Shown one piece after another: positions 8,230 through 17,457 of a stretch of 64,000 nt of DNA (positions are counted from its first letter, which is position 1; every line of letters starts with the position of its first letter). Origin of the DNA: Amycolatopsis coloradensis (GTDB lineage Bacteria > Actinomycetota > Actinomycetes > Mycobacteriales > Pseudonocardiaceae); assembly GCF_001953865.1 (NCBI RefSeq), contig NZ_MQUQ01000015.1, positions 62,001 through 126,000 on the forward strand, read 5' to 3'. Both the position numbers and the translations under genes were made by a program. Under the pieces are notes generated by a model. That model saw nothing but the letters and a program-made list of their open reading frames with translations. It was not told where the DNA came from and did no database searches.

Positions 8230-8839
8230 TCATCGCCGAGGCCACCCACGCACCCAGGTCAGCAGATCTTCATCGCGCAAGGATCCGATCACGACATCGG
8301 CGGGAAAGTCCTGATCCTTCGGCGTGGGCACCCCGATGACAGACACCCCTGCCGCCCGCGCCGATCGGAGACCGGTCATGGAGTCTTCGAGAGCCAACGC
8401 GTCGGCAGGCTCGACGTTCAAGAGAGCACAGGCGGTCAAGTACATCACCGGGTCCGGCTTCGGCGCGGCCACCTCGTCGGCGGCCAGTTTCACGGGAAAC
8501 ATCGCCGAAAGCCCGCCGCGAACGAGAGCTGCTTCCAAAAGGGTTCGGGGCGAGTTGCTCGCGACGGCGACCGGAACGGCGGCGGCGGTCAGTTCGACCA
8601 ACTCACGCGCGCCGGGCATCGCCTCTGCCTTCGCAGTGACGACCTCGGTCACCAACCTCAGCAACTCGTCTGCGATCTCCGCGCCGCTGTCGGGTTCGCC
8701 GAACACCTCCGCCATCGCGGACGCGGCGGCTGGCAGCGAATTGCCGATCACCAAAGCTTTTTCATCCGGTGTCCATGAGCAATCCGTCGCAGTCGAAGAC
8801 CACCGCGCGCGGATTTCGACCGTCGAAGAGTCCCTTCAC
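8230..8839 (-). pseudogene. Broken HAD-family hydrolase gene with internal deletion
   Basis: From a GTG at 8839 the reading begins VVFDCDGLLMDT, the DxD motif I of HAD phosphatases, and then meets TGA after 25 codons, near 8763. In the next frame the family sequence resumes as PDEKALVIGNS and continues to 8230 with VAVASNSPRTLL (motif II), KPDPVMYL (motif III) and LALEDSMTGLRSA (motif IV). The segment between motif I and PDEK, usually a couple of dozen residues, is missing. The gene is therefore inactivated by a deletion with frame change. It may once have been a beta-phosphoglucomutase-like enzyme. Sequence error cannot explain the missing cap segment. Confidence 0.75.
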
Positions 8840-8924
8840 ACTTGCCCCCAGTTCAAGCCCTCAGCGTGAGTTGACCATCAGCACTTAGCAATCGTCACCG
8901 TGACAAAACGACCTGGGGTGATCC

Positions 8925-9941
8925 CTAATCGGTTTCGCGTGTCTGATTTGCCCGATTTTCATCCATGAGTGCCACGATGCGTTCAAGATCGTCTACCGAC
9001 CCGAATTCGAGCGTGATCCGGCCTTTGCGGCGGCCCAAGTCGACCTTCACCCGGGTGTCGAACCGGTCCGAAAGCCGGTTCGCCAGTTCCTGGAGACCTG
9101 GCGCCTGGATCGGCTTGCGGGGAGCGGGCTTCGGTTTGGCCGGCTTCTCGCTCTTCTTGAGCGTGACGGCTTCCTCGGTCGCGCGGACCGACATGCCTTC
9201 CGCGACGATTCGCGCGGCCAGCTCTTCTTGAGCGTCGGCGTCCTCGAGAGAGAGCAGTGCCCGTGCATGTCCCGCCGAAAGCACCCCGGCCGCGACCCGT
9301 CGTTGGACCGCGAGGGGGAGTTTGAGCAAGCGGATCGTGTTCGTGATGACCGGGCGGCTGCGCCCGATCCGGCCTGCCAGCTCCTCGTGCGTGACCGCGA
9401 ACTCGTCGAGCAGCTGCTGATACGCCGCCGCCTCTTCGAGCGGGTTGAGCTGAACGCGATGGATGTTCTCGAGCAGCGCGTCACGCAGCATCGCCTCGTC
9501 GGCGGTCTGGCGGACGATCGCCGGGATCGCCTCCAGCTCCGCCAGCTGCGACGCGCGCAGGCGCCGCTCACCCATGACGAGTTCGTATTCGTCGGTGCCG
9601 AGCTCACGGACCACGATGGGCTGCATGAGCCCGAACTCGCGGATCGAGTGCTCCAGCTCGCTGAGCGCGTCTTCGTCGAAGACCTGCCGCGGTTGCTTCG
9701 GGTTCGGCTTGATCTGGCTGAGCGGGACCTCGCGGTAGACCGCACCGGCCACCGCTCCGCCGTGCGAATCGGCCGCGCCGTTGGCTGCGAACCAGCCCTT
9801 GTCGTCCGGCCCCGCCGGGCCGGTCGCAGGCTCGGGGGCCGCGGCGGAGCCGTTCTCGGCCGGGGCCGCAGAGCCCGGTGGCGGACCGGTGGGGATCAGG
9901 GCGGCGAGCCCGCGCCCGAGCCCCCCTCTGCGCTCGCTCAT
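8925..9941 (-). CDS. parB: Chromosome partitioning protein ParB
   Basis: A 338-residue CTPase/DNA-binding protein that loads at parS and spreads. The N-terminus MSERRGGLGRGLAALIP is typical and binds ParA. The ParB/Spo0J core begins near residue 65 with PLSQIKPNPKQPRQ and includes the CTP-binding GERRLRAS. A helix-turn-helix follows (HEELAGRIGRSRPVITNTIR). The C-terminal dimer domain ends the protein. The ATG at 9941 overlaps the parA stop as ATGA. Three parS sites lie just upstream of parA and rsmG. Confidence 0.95.
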   Translation of the reverse strand: MSERRGGLGRGLAALIPTGPPPGSAAPAENGSAAAPEPATGPAGPDDKGWFAANGAADSHGGAVAGAVYREVPLSQIKPNPKQPRQVFDEDALSELEHSIREFGLMQPIVVRELGTDEYELVMGERRLRASQLAELEAIPAIVRQTADEAMLRDALLENIHRVQLNPLEEAAAYQQLLDEFAVTHEELAGRIGRSRPVITNTIRLLKLPLAVQRRVAAGVLSAGHARALLSLEDADAQEELAARIVAEGMSVRATEEAVTLKKSEKPAKPKPAPRKPIQAPGLQELANRLSDRFDTRVKVDLGRRKGRITLEFGSVDDLERIVALMDENRANQTRETD

Positions 9942-10867
9942 GCCGTACCGTTCCTTTCTTTCATCTCCGCTCCACGCTGGGCGATCTCCTTCGCCGCGTC
10001 CACGTAGCTCATCGCGCCCCGGGAACCCGGGTCGTACGCGAGGACCGTCTGTCCGTAGCCCGGCGCTTCGGAAACCTTCACGCTGCGCGGGATCACCGTC
10101 TTGAGAACAGTGTCCCCAAAGTGATTCCGGACCTCGTTCGTCACTTGATCGGCCAGCTTCGTCCGGCCGTCGTACATGGTGAGCAGAATCGTGGAGACGC
10201 TGAGTTCGCGATTCAGGTGCTTCTGGACGAGCTCGATGTTGCTCAGCAGCTGCCCCAGACCTTCGAGCGCGTAGTACTCGCACTGGATCGGGATCAGCAC
10301 CTCCTGCGCGGCGACCATCGCGTTGACGGTCAGCAGACCGAGCGACGGCGGGCAGTCGATGAAGACGTAGTCGACGTCGATCTCGTCGAGGATCTCGGAC
10401 GAGAGCGCCTCCTTGAGCCGCATCTCGCGGGACGCCATCGACACGAGTTCGATCTCGGCACCCGCCAGGTCGATGGTCGCGGGCACGCAGTAGAGGTTCT
10501 CCGACTGCTCGCTCTGCGCGGCCGCCTCGACGAGCGTGACCTCACCGATGAGCACCTCGTAGATCGACGGCGTACCGGAGCGGTGTTCGATGTCGAGCGC
10601 CGTGCTCGCGTTGCCCTGAGGATCGAGGTCGATCACGAGCGTCTTGAGCCCGTGGACGGCCAGGGCGGCGGCGAGGTTGACCGTGCTCGTGGTCTTGCCG
10701 ACGCCGCCTTTCTGGTTGGCGACCGTCAGCACGCGCCGGCGGTTCGGTCGGGGAAGTGCCCCCTTCTTGGGGTGCAGCACGCTGGCTGCCCGGACGGCCT
10801 CTTCAGCGATCGGCGTCCAGCCGATCTCGTTGCTAGAGCTCACAGGGTCGGACGGTGGGGGAGTCAC
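9938..10867 (-). CDS. parA: Chromosome partitioning ATPase ParA
   Basis: A 309-residue deviant Walker-type ATPase. Walker A is QKGGVGKTT at 52-60, followed by VIDLDPQGNAST and the DCPPSLGLLT motif. It drives origin segregation with ParB and in actinobacteria also interacts with polar proteins. The GTG start at 10867 has GAGGAGG upstream. The stop overlaps parB by four bases, giving a parAB operon. A parS site at 10914-10927 sits in its leader, so ParB may affect its own operon. Confidence 0.95.
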   Translation of the reverse strand: MTPPPSDPVSSSNEIGWTPIAEEAVRAASVLHPKKGALPRPNRRRVLTVANQKGGVGKTTSTVNLAAALAVHGLKTLVIDLDPQGNASTALDIEHRSGTPSIYEVLIGEVTLVEAAAQSEQSENLYCVPATIDLAGAEIELVSMASREMRLKEALSSEILDEIDVDYVFIDCPPSLGLLTVNAMVAAQEVLIPIQCEYYALEGLGQLLSNIELVQKHLNRELSVSTILLTMYDGRTKLADQVTNEVRNHFGDTVLKTVIPRSVKVSEAPGYGQTVLAYDPGSRGAMSYVDAAKEIAQRGAEMKERNGTA

Positions 10868-10913
10868 CGGTCTCGAGCCTCCTCTGTATTAGACGTTGGA
10901 GTCGTTCTGCGAT

Positions 10914-10927
10914 GTTTCACGTGGAAC
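10914..10927. promoter_or_regulatory. parS site 1
   Basis: GTTTCACGTGGAAC, one half-site base different from the perfect palindrome. It lies between parA and rsmG. Confidence 0.9.
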
Positions 10928-10931
10928 TGGT

Positions 10932-11603
10932 CTAGCTTCGCCTGCCGCGCGGCCTCAGAAGCAATCGACTTATCACGACGACCGTGCTGGGAACCTCGAG
11001 CACCTTGGTGCCGCACTCGAAGACCTCCGGCTCGCCACCGCCGGCCTTCCGGACGGCGACGCGATCGCGTTCGATTTCCTCTCCGGCGCTCGCTCCTTTG
11101 AGGGCGACCAGAGTGCCTTGGGGACGCACGAGCGGGAGACACCAGTTCGCGAGCCGGGCCAAGGGAGCGACCGCCCGGGCGGTGACGACATCCGCGCCAC
11201 CGAGCTCCTCGCGTACCTGCCGCTCTTCCGCCCGCCCGCGGACGATGGTGATCGGGAGTTCCAGCTTCTCGGCAACCTCGGCCAGCCAGTCGACGCGGCG
11301 GGCCATCGGTTCGAGCAGAACGATATCGAGGTCCGGTCGGCTGATCGCGAGCGGCACACCCGGAAGCCCCGCGCCCGACCCGACGTCTACCACGCGGGCG
11401 CCGTCAGGGATCCGCTCGCCGATCACAGCGGAGTTCAAGACGTGTCGTTCCCAGAGCCGGTCGACCTCACGGGGACCGATGAGCCCGCGCTCCACGCCGT
11501 GGCGCTCCAGGAGTTCGACGTAGCCGACGGCTTGCTCGACGCGGTCTCCGAACACTTCCGACGCCGCACTCCGTACCGATGCGGCGACCCCGTCCAAGCC
11601 CAC
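10932..11603 (-). CDS. rsmG: 16S rRNA (guanine-N7) methyltransferase RsmG
   Basis: A 223-residue SAM-dependent methyltransferase that modifies G527 of 16S rRNA; loss gives low-level streptomycin resistance in other bacteria. The SAM motif VVDVGSGAGLPGVPLA is at 71-86. LLEPMARRVDWL, TARAVAPL and the segment GTLVALKG follow. The GTG start at 11603 gives VGLDGVAASV. It lies between parA and jag as in most actinobacteria. Two parS sites lie just upstream. Confidence 0.95.
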   Translation of the reverse strand: MGLDGVAASVRSAASEVFGDRVEQAVGYVELLERHGVERGLIGPREVDRLWERHVLNSAVIGERIPDGARVVDVGSGAGLPGVPLAISRPDLDIVLLEPMARRVDWLAEVAEKLELPITIVRGRAEERQVREELGGADVVTARAVAPLARLANWCLPLVRPQGTLVALKGASAGEEIERDRVAVRKAGGGEPEVFECGTKVLEVPSTVVVISRLLLRPRGRRS

Positions 11604-11627
11604 TCTTGCTCCTCAACCCTCGACGCC

Positions 11628-11641
11628 GTTTCACGTGAAAC
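11628..11641. promoter_or_regulatory. parS site 2
   Basis: GTTTCACGTGAAAC, a perfect 14-bp palindrome, in the rsmG-jag gap. Confidence 0.95.
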
Positions 11642-11696
11642 GCGGTTCACTGATTGTCCATGACGCTGACCGCAAAGCGGGGAGACAGACCGAAGT

Positions 11697-11705
11697 TGTG
11701 GACAA
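11697..11705 (-). promoter_or_regulatory. Consensus DnaA box between two parS sites
   Basis: TGTGGACAA is a perfect DnaA 9-mer on the minus strand. It lies midway between the parS sites at 11628 and 11734. Confidence 0.6.
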
Positions 11706-11733
11706 CTCCACTCGCCTCGACGACGAGTCCCGC

Positions 11734-11747
11734 GTTTCACGTGAAAC
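11734..11747. promoter_or_regulatory. parS site 3
   Basis: GTTTCACGTGAAAC, a perfect palindrome 106 bases from site 2. Confidence 0.95.
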
Positions 11748-11777
11748 GCCACGCCTGTAATTCGCCCCGCCAACGAA

Positions 11778-11811
11778 GAAGCGGCCCGCCGGATCACCGG
11801 TGGGCCGCTTC
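11778..11811 (-). terminator. Hairpin terminator after jag
   Basis: GAAGCGGCCCGCCGG and CCGGTGGGCCGCTTC form a 15-bp stem with one mismatch and an ATCA loop, 15 bases past the jag stop. Confidence 0.75.
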
Positions 11812-11825
11812 TCTCAAGAGAACTG

Positions 11826-12383
11826 TCAGGCGGGGAAGATGACGACCCGGCGCTTCGGGTCCTCTCCTTCACTCTCGCTCTTGACCCCGTCGACCGCGGC
11901 GACCGCGTCGTGCACGACCTTCCGCTCGAACGGGCTCATCGGCTGGAGCCGGACCCGCTCGCCGGACGAGACCACCGTCTCGGCGGTCGAGCGGCCGAGC
12001 TCGCGAAGCTCCTCGCGACGGTCCGCGCGCCAGCCGGCGATGTCCAGCATCAGGCGGCTCCGCGAACCGGTCTCCTGCTGGACCGCCAACCGAGTCAGCT
12101 CCTGCAGCGACTCGAGCACGGTGCCGCGCGGGCCGACGAGCTTCTCCAGGTCTTCGCCACCGTCGATGCTGACGATCGCGCGGCCCGCTTCGACATCGAG
12201 GTCGATGTCACCGTCGTAGTCAAGAAGGTCGAGCAGCCGCTCGAGGTAGTCGCCGGCGATGTCGCCCTCCTTCACGAGGACGTCGTCGTCGACACCTCCC
12301 TTGCCGCCGGTCTCCGCAGCCGCGTCCTCGACCTCGGGCGCGCTGTTCTCTTCGGCGTCGATCGTGTCGATCGTCTCCGCCAT
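11826..12383 (-). CDS. jag: Jag/KhpB-type R3H-KH RNA-binding protein
   Basis: 185 residues. The first 35 are acidic and low in complexity. A KH-like domain spans about 40-110, with IDGGEDLEKLVGPRGTVLES. An R3H domain follows, with ETGSRSRLMLDIAGWRADRR and the PMSPFERKVVHDAV motif. The Jag-N domain of firmicute homologues is absent, as is usual in actinobacteria. It binds RNA and is linked to division and envelope genes. It lies directly downstream of yidC in the rpmH-rnpA-yidD-yidC-jag-rsmG order. Confidence 0.9.
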   Translation of the reverse strand: MAETIDTIDAEENSAPEVEDAAAETGGKGGVDDDVLVKEGDIAGDYLERLLDLLDYDGDIDLDVEAGRAIVSIDGGEDLEKLVGPRGTVLESLQELTRLAVQQETGSRSRLMLDIAGWRADRREELRELGRSTAETVVSSGERVRLQPMSPFERKVVHDAVAAVDGVKSESEGEDPKRRVVIFPA

Positions 12384-12413
12384 TGTTGGTCTCCTCTCCA
12401 GGCCGGATCGGCG

Positions 12414-13523
12414 TCAGCGACGCTTCCGGCCCGATTTCTTGGTCGAGTCCGCGATGAGACCGGGCGTGTCCGCGCCGTTCTCCTTCGAGCCGTTCGTCGA
12501 CGGCTCGGCTGATGCGTTCTTGTCGTCCTTCTTCTCCGCAGTGGACGAAGCGGTCTGGGCGAAGCCGTGGGGCGAACCCGCCTTCTTGACCTGACCACCG
12601 GAGGACTGCTTGTTCCTCTTCTGCTGGACCGGCTTCTGGCCGGGGCGCGGTGCGGTCGGCTTCTGGCCGGGCTTGGGGCCGAGGTTCGCGCGCTTCTCCT
12701 TCTCGGCTTCCTTGCGGGCCTCTTCTTCCTTGTCGATCTTCGTGTAGACGAGGCGCTGCTGCATCAGGGTCCAGCCGTTGTTCGCGAGCCAGTAGATGAG
12801 CAGACCGATGGGGAAGAGGGCACCGAAGATGAGGACACCGAACGGGAAGATGTACATCGTCAGTTTGTTCATCATCGCGGTCTGCGGCGTCGCCGACTCG
12901 GGGTTCTGGCGCTGGACCGAGTGACGCGCGGTGAGGTGCGTGGCGATGCTCGCGACGATCATCAGCGGGATGGCGACCGGCGCGACGTGCCAGTGGAAGC
13001 CGGTGGGCGCGTTGCCGCCACTGACCATGTCGACACCGGTGTAGATGGCGTCACCGAGGTTGACCCCGAACAGCTTCGCGTTGATGTACGACTCGACACC
13101 GCTCTGGCTGAAGAAGTAGTTCTCGGTCTTCGGCTGCCCCGGGTGCACCGGGTTGATGGTGAACATCCGCAGCACGTGGTTCAGGCCGATGAAGACCGGG
13201 ATCTGAAGCAACATCGGCAGGCAGCTGCCCAGCGGGTTGACGCCATGCTCCTTCTGGAGCTTCTGCATCTCCATCGCCTGGCGCTGCCGGTCGTTCGCGT
13301 ACTTCTTCTGCACCTTCTTCATTTCCGGTGCGAAGTCCTGCATCTTCTTCATCGACCGGACCTGGTTCACGAACGGCTTGAACATGATGCCGCGGACGGT
13401 GAAGGTCAGGAAGATGATCGCGAGGATCCAGGAAACCGCGTTCGCCTCGCCGAAGATCTGCCCGAAGACCCAGTGCCAACACCACAAGATGAAGGACACG
13501 GGGTAGTAGATGAAGTCGAGCAC
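12414..13523 (-). CDS. yidC: Membrane protein insertase YidC
   Basis: A 369-residue Oxa1/YidC insertase. The first hydrophobic segment is at the N-terminus (FIYYPVSFILWCWHWVFG). A cytoplasmic helical hairpin rich in Lys/Gln follows (FAPEMKKVQKKYANDRQRQA). Further membrane segments include LPMLLQIPVFIGLNHVL. The last 100 residues form a Lys/Pro-rich tail that may contact the ribosome. It inserts proteins alone or with Sec. The GTG start at 13523 lies four bases after the yidD stop. Confidence 0.93.
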   Translation of the reverse strand: MLDFIYYPVSFILWCWHWVFGQIFGEANAVSWILAIIFLTFTVRGIMFKPFVNQVRSMKKMQDFAPEMKKVQKKYANDRQRQAMEMQKLQKEHGVNPLGSCLPMLLQIPVFIGLNHVLRMFTINPVHPGQPKTENYFFSQSGVESYINAKLFGVNLGDAIYTGVDMVSGGNAPTGFHWHVAPVAIPLMIVASIATHLTARHSVQRQNPESATPQTAMMNKLTMYIFPFGVLIFGALFPIGLLIYWLANNGWTLMQQRLVYTKIDKEEEARKEAEKEKRANLGPKPGQKPTAPRPGQKPVQQKRNKQSSGGQVKKAGSPHGFAQTASSTAEKKDDKNASAEPSTNGSKENGADTPGLIADSTKKSGRKRR

Positions 13524-13527
13524 TGAG

Positions 13528-13833
13528 CTACTCCTCGATCGGTGTTTCAGGTCGGCGGCGGCGCCACGAGAAAACCTCGGGTACCGGGTCGCGGCCGGGC
13601 GGAGTCCACGGGCCGCAGCGCAACAGTCGCCGGACCGCGAGATAAGTGCCGCGGCCGGCGCCGTGCCGGGTCAGTGCCTCTACGGCGTACGCGCTACAGC
13701 TCGGGTAGAACCTGCACGCCGGAGGAAGGAAGGGAGAGATCGCTTTGCGATACAGCTTGACGGGCAGGAGCAGCACCCAGGCCACCGGGCCGGGGCGGGC
13801 TTCTTCGGTGGTCTCGCTTTCGGTGGCTCGCAT
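13528..13833 (-). CDS. yidD: Membrane protein insertion efficiency factor YidD
   Basis: 101 residues with the family core YRKAISPFLPPACRFYPSCS, including its Cys pair. An amphipathic N-terminus (VLLLPVKLY) is expected at the membrane surface. It helps YidC. It sits between rnpA (4 bases upstream) and yidC, the universal order. Confidence 0.93.
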   Translation of the reverse strand: MRATESETTEEARPGPVAWVLLLPVKLYRKAISPFLPPACRFYPSCSAYAVEALTRHGAGRGTYLAVRRLLRCGPWTPPGRDPVPEVFSWRRRRPETPIEE

Positions 13834-13837
13834 GTCG

Positions 13838-14257
13838 TTACACCGCTGATCCGTTGTCGGGGGGTCGCGTCTGGCGGGACTTCCCGGTGACAGCGCTGGA
13901 CACGGATGGCCCGGACAGCCCGAGACGTCGCAACGACGCGTCGAGGTCCGAGCCGAGTTCCGCGCTGGACGCGTCCGCGGCCGGAGGTAGTGCCCGTATC
14001 ACCAACGAGCTTCCCGACGGCAGTGTTCCGATCCTGGCGGAAATGAGATGCCTCAACCGGCGGGTGACCCGGTGGCGGACCACCGAGTTGCCCACGGCCT
14101 TGCTCACCACAAAACCCGCCCGCGCCGCTTCGGCGGCATCGGGCGGGTCCGTGGTCAACGCATGGACGACGAGGCGGCGCCTGCCTGCCTTGGCCCCACG
14201 CCGCATCACGGCACGGAAATCCTCACTGCGCCGCAACCTCGCGGCGGCCGGCAGCAC
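13838..14257 (-). CDS. rnpA: Ribonuclease P protein component
   Basis: 139 residues, somewhat long because of a Ser/Pro-rich C-terminal extension. The N-terminal LRRSEDFRAVMRRGAKAGRR and the RNR-type motif GNSVVRHRVTRRLRH bind the M1 RNA and pre-tRNA leaders. It processes tRNA 5' ends, including the three tRNAs in this window. The GTG start is at 14257, 23 bases after the rpmH stop. Confidence 0.93.
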   Translation of the reverse strand: MLPAAARLRRSEDFRAVMRRGAKAGRRRLVVHALTTDPPDAAEAARAGFVVSKAVGNSVVRHRVTRRLRHLISARIGTLPSGSSLVIRALPPAADASSAELGSDLDASLRRLGLSGPSVSSAVTGKSRQTRPPDNGSAV

Positions 14258-14280
14258 GACGTCCCTCGACGGCGGCCGGA

Positions 14281-14424
14281 TCAGGCGGACAGTGCGCCGC
14301 GGCCCTTGCGACGGCGAGCCGCCAGGATGGCCCGGCCGGCGCGAGTCCGCATCCGAAGCCGGAACCCGTGGACCCGGGCGCGTCGGCGGTTGTTCGGCTG
14401 GAAGGTGCGCTTACCCTTGCTCAC
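14281..14424 (-). CDS. rpmH: 50S ribosomal protein L34
   Basis: A 47-residue basic protein read from a GTG at 14424. It begins SKGKRTFQPNNRRRARVHGF, continues with RLRMRTRAGRAILAARRRKG, and ends at a TGA at 14281. The sequence is nearly invariant in L34. AGGAG lies 10 bases upstream of the GTG. It is the first gene of the leftward operon and is divergent from dnaA. Confidence 0.95.
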   Translation of the reverse strand: MSKGKRTFQPNNRRRARVHGFRLRMRTRAGRAILAARRRKGRGALSA

Positions 14425-15028
14425 GACTTACTTCTCCTGTTTCATCGGCCGCCGGGAGCGGTTCGACCCGTTCCTGGCGTGTCGTGCTGACGCACGGCAG
14501 TCTGTGGTGTCTCCTACCAACGTGTGGCCTCGTCACGTCGAGCGACGACAACGTGGGCACGCGAAACGCCCCCGCTGTATACGGGAGACCTTACGAGGGT
14601 ACGCACCCACCGCCCGGGTCCGGCAGGCACCCCCTCGGCCACCGACCGCGACGGGCCGTGGAGAGTGACCACCGCGACGCGAGGGCATCGAATGGCAACG
14701 CGCAGTACACCGTGAAATGCTTGCGCGCGAGGATGCCTTGTGGCAAAGGGCGGGGCTTGTTAGCGTGCCTCTCCCGGGTTTTCACCGAGGTGGAACGGTG
14801 CGGACGCCCGGGTGGCCTCGGGATGTGGAGGCGTCCCGCCTGCCTACGTCGATCCCGCAGGTGGCGTCGTCGCGGGCCGCCGTACATTAGTGCACAGCTG
14901 TGGACAACTATGTGGATATTTGCTGTGCGCATGAGCTGATCGGGCCATGATGGCGCCCGACCCGGTGTTTCGGAGCGCGGTGTTCCCGGGTGTCCGCGCG
15001 CACCGACGAGGGGAGGGGAGTCAGGCAG
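14425..15028. promoter_or_regulatory. rpmH-dnaA divergent intergenic region with DnaA boxes
   Basis: 604 bases with no credible gene. It should hold the divergent rpmH and dnaA promoters. A perfect DnaA box TGTGGACAA (14899-14907) and a weaker TGTGGATAT (14911-14919) lie 110-130 bases before the dnaA start, with TGCACAGC next to them. They are well placed for DnaA autoregulation. I could not assign -35/-10 elements. Confidence 0.7.
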
Positions 15029-16669
15029 GTGTCCGATCACCAGCACAATCTTGGCGTCATCTGGGAACAGGTCGTACGCGAGCTGTCCGATGGCACCCTC
15101 TCCCCGCAGCAGCGCGCCTGGATGCGGGTGACCAGGCCGATCGGCCTGCTCGACGGCACCGCATTGCTCGCCGCCCCCAGCGACTTCGCCAAAGAAGCGA
15201 TCGAGCGCGCCCTTCGCGGCGCGATCACCGAAGCCCTTTCGCGACGGCTCGGCCGCGCGGTTTCCCTCGCGGTGAAGGTCGACAGCACCGAGACGCATAC
15301 CTCGATGCCGCCCTCCGCGCCTGGCCCCCGCTATGAGGCGTCACCCGGCCGGGTGGAAAACGGTTCCGGCCCGATGCCCGGTACGCCGCCGTTGCCCGAT
15401 GGCGAAGGCATGTTGTCCCCGACCAGGCCCCGGCCCGAGCCGCCGAAGCCGAGGCCTCCGAGGCAGCCCAGGCAGCAGCCGGTGGACAACAGCCTGAACG
15501 ACGGCGACGACAGCGACGAAGAAGTCGACGAAGAGGGCGAGGCCCTCGCCGCCGTGACCGAGATCTGGCCGACGTTCTCCGGCCAGCCGATCGCCGGCCA
15601 GCCCTACACCGCGCCCGCGCAGCCGCAGACGTCGAAGACGAAACTGAACGAGAAGTACACGTTCGACACCTTCGTGATCGGTGCGTCGAACCGCTTCGCG
15701 CACGCGGCCGCGGTCGCGGTCGCCGAAGCACCGGCGCGCGCGTACAACCCGCTGTTCATCTGGGGAGAGTCAGGACTGGGGAAGACCCACCTGCTGCACG
15801 CGGTCGGGCACTACGCCCAGCGGCTGTTCCCCGGTATGCGCGTGCGCTACGTGTCGACCGAAGAGTTCACGAACGACTTCATCAACTCGCTGCGGGACGA
15901 CCGCAAGGTCGCTTTCCAGCGCCGCTACCGCGACGTCGACATCCTGCTCGTCGACGACATCCAGTTCCTGGAAGGCAAAGAAGGTACGCAGGAAGAGTTC
16001 TTCCACACCTTCAACACCCTCCACAACACGAACAAGCAGATCGTCGTCTCCTCCGACCGCCCGCCGAAGCGCCTCGAAACGCTGGAAGACCGGCTGCGCA
16101 CACGGTTCGAGTGGGGCCTCATCACCGACATCCAGCCGCCCGAACTCGAAACGCGTATCGCGATCCTTCGCAAGAAGGCCGCGCAGGACAGGCTCGCGGT
16201 ACCCAACGAGGTGCTGGAGTTCATCGCTTCGCGCGTCGAGGCGAACATCCGGGAACTCGAAGGCGCGCTCATCCGCGTCACCGCCTTCGCGTCACTGAAC
16301 CAGCAGCCGGTCGACGTCGCGCTCGCCGAAATCGTGCTTCGCGACCTCATCCCGGATTCGCACGCGCCGGAGATCACCGCACCGACCATCATGGGCGTCA
16401 CGTCGGAGTTCTTCGACGTGACGCTCGACGACCTCTGCGGGCCGGGCAAGACGAAGGCGCTCGCGACCGCGCGTCAGATCGCGATGTACCTCTGCCGCGA
16501 ACTGACGGACATGTCGCTGCCGAAGATCGGGCAGACCTTCGGCGGCCGCGACCACACGACGGTCATGCACGCGGACAAGAAGATCCGCAAGGAGATGGCC
16601 GAACGACGGCGCATCTACGACCAGGTGCAGGAGCTGACGTCGCGCATCAAGCAGCGCGCAAGGCAGTAG
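15029..16669 (+). CDS. dnaA: Chromosomal replication initiator protein DnaA
   Basis: 546 residues. Domain I is residues 1-90 (IWEQVVRELSDGTLSPQQRA). A long Pro/Gly- and acid-rich domain II follows (about 90-210), typical of high-GC actinobacteria. Domain III AAA+ has Walker A GESGLGKTHLLHA near 245-255 and Walker B ILLVDDIQFLEGKE near 307. Domain IV carries the DNA-binding signature GGRDHTTVMHADKK. The GTG start at 15029 gives VSDHQHNLGVIW and is preceded by GGGGAGGGGAG. It binds the boxes in 16920-17460 to open oriC. Confidence 0.97.
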   Translation: MSDHQHNLGVIWEQVVRELSDGTLSPQQRAWMRVTRPIGLLDGTALLAAPSDFAKEAIERALRGAITEALSRRLGRAVSLAVKVDSTETHTSMPPSAPGPRYEASPGRVENGSGPMPGTPPLPDGEGMLSPTRPRPEPPKPRPPRQPRQQPVDNSLNDGDDSDEEVDEEGEALAAVTEIWPTFSGQPIAGQPYTAPAQPQTSKTKLNEKYTFDTFVIGASNRFAHAAAVAVAEAPARAYNPLFIWGESGLGKTHLLHAVGHYAQRLFPGMRVRYVSTEEFTNDFINSLRDDRKVAFQRRYRDVDILLVDDIQFLEGKEGTQEEFFHTFNTLHNTNKQIVVSSDRPPKRLETLEDRLRTRFEWGLITDIQPPELETRIAILRKKAAQDRLAVPNEVLEFIASRVEANIRELEGALIRVTAFASLNQQPVDVALAEIVLRDLIPDSHAPEITAPTIMGVTSEFFDVTLDDLCGPGKTKALATARQIAMYLCRELTDMSLPKIGQTFGGRDHTTVMHADKKIRKEMAERRRIYDQVQELTSRIKQRARQ

Positions 16670-16678
16670 TTTTTGATC

Positions 16679-16793
16679 TCGCGCTGACGGAAACGTGCCG
16701 AAGGGGCGCCGGGCCGCTTGCAACTCAGGTTGGGAGCGGAGTGCGCCCCTTCATCACGTTTCCGTGGCCTTCGGCCAAAAGAGGGCGCTCGAC
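16679..16793. repeat. Intergenic hairpin repeat, copy A (after dnaA)
   Basis: Nested dyads AAACGTG...CACGTTT, GGGGCGC...GCGCCCC and GGCC-TTC-GGCC begin about ten bases after the dnaA stop. The whole stretch aligns with 39786-39903. It likely terminates dnaA transcription before oriC. Confidence 0.7.
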
Positions 16794-17457
16794 GGGTGAA
16801 GTCTCCGTCGGGCGCGGGGCGCCCTTGGGGAGACCCCGCAGCCACCAGCACTTTTCAGTACTTAATCCGTTAGCACACAAGAGGTTCAGGGGCTCTCACC
16901 GGCTAGGTGGGGCCCCTTCGTCGTGTCCACATAGGTCTGAAGCGTGGGTGAGACCGCGAAGAGTGGGTACGTCGGGGATATGACCGAAGGGCGCGAAGCG
17001 AGTGAAGTAGGCGTAGGTGCGCTTCGCGTTTCCCTTGTGTACAAAGGAAATCCACATGCTGTGGGTACTTTGTGCACAACTCCGGCGACGGCGAGACCAG
17101 CGGCGATCGGTTTTCCGTCCACATCGCACTCACAGGCAGTCCACAGCATTTCCACACCGTGATCCACACGCTGTCCCCAGGTTGCCCACATTCTGTGCAC
17201 AAGGGTGACGCGGGCCGCTCCCATCACTCTCCCGAGCGATTCCGGTCACGAACCCCGCCCACAGCCCTGGGTACAAACCGCCCCACATCTGGGGATAACC
17301 ATGGGGACAACCCGGGCCGAATGTGGATAGATCGAGCGCGGCCCGAAACCATCCACCGACGACCCGAGCTGTCCACCGTCCGTCCACACCCGGAGTCCAC
17401 AGCCTCGGAGGCGTCCGGACCTGCGCGAACGAGGCTTGTCCACACAATCCACAGCAC

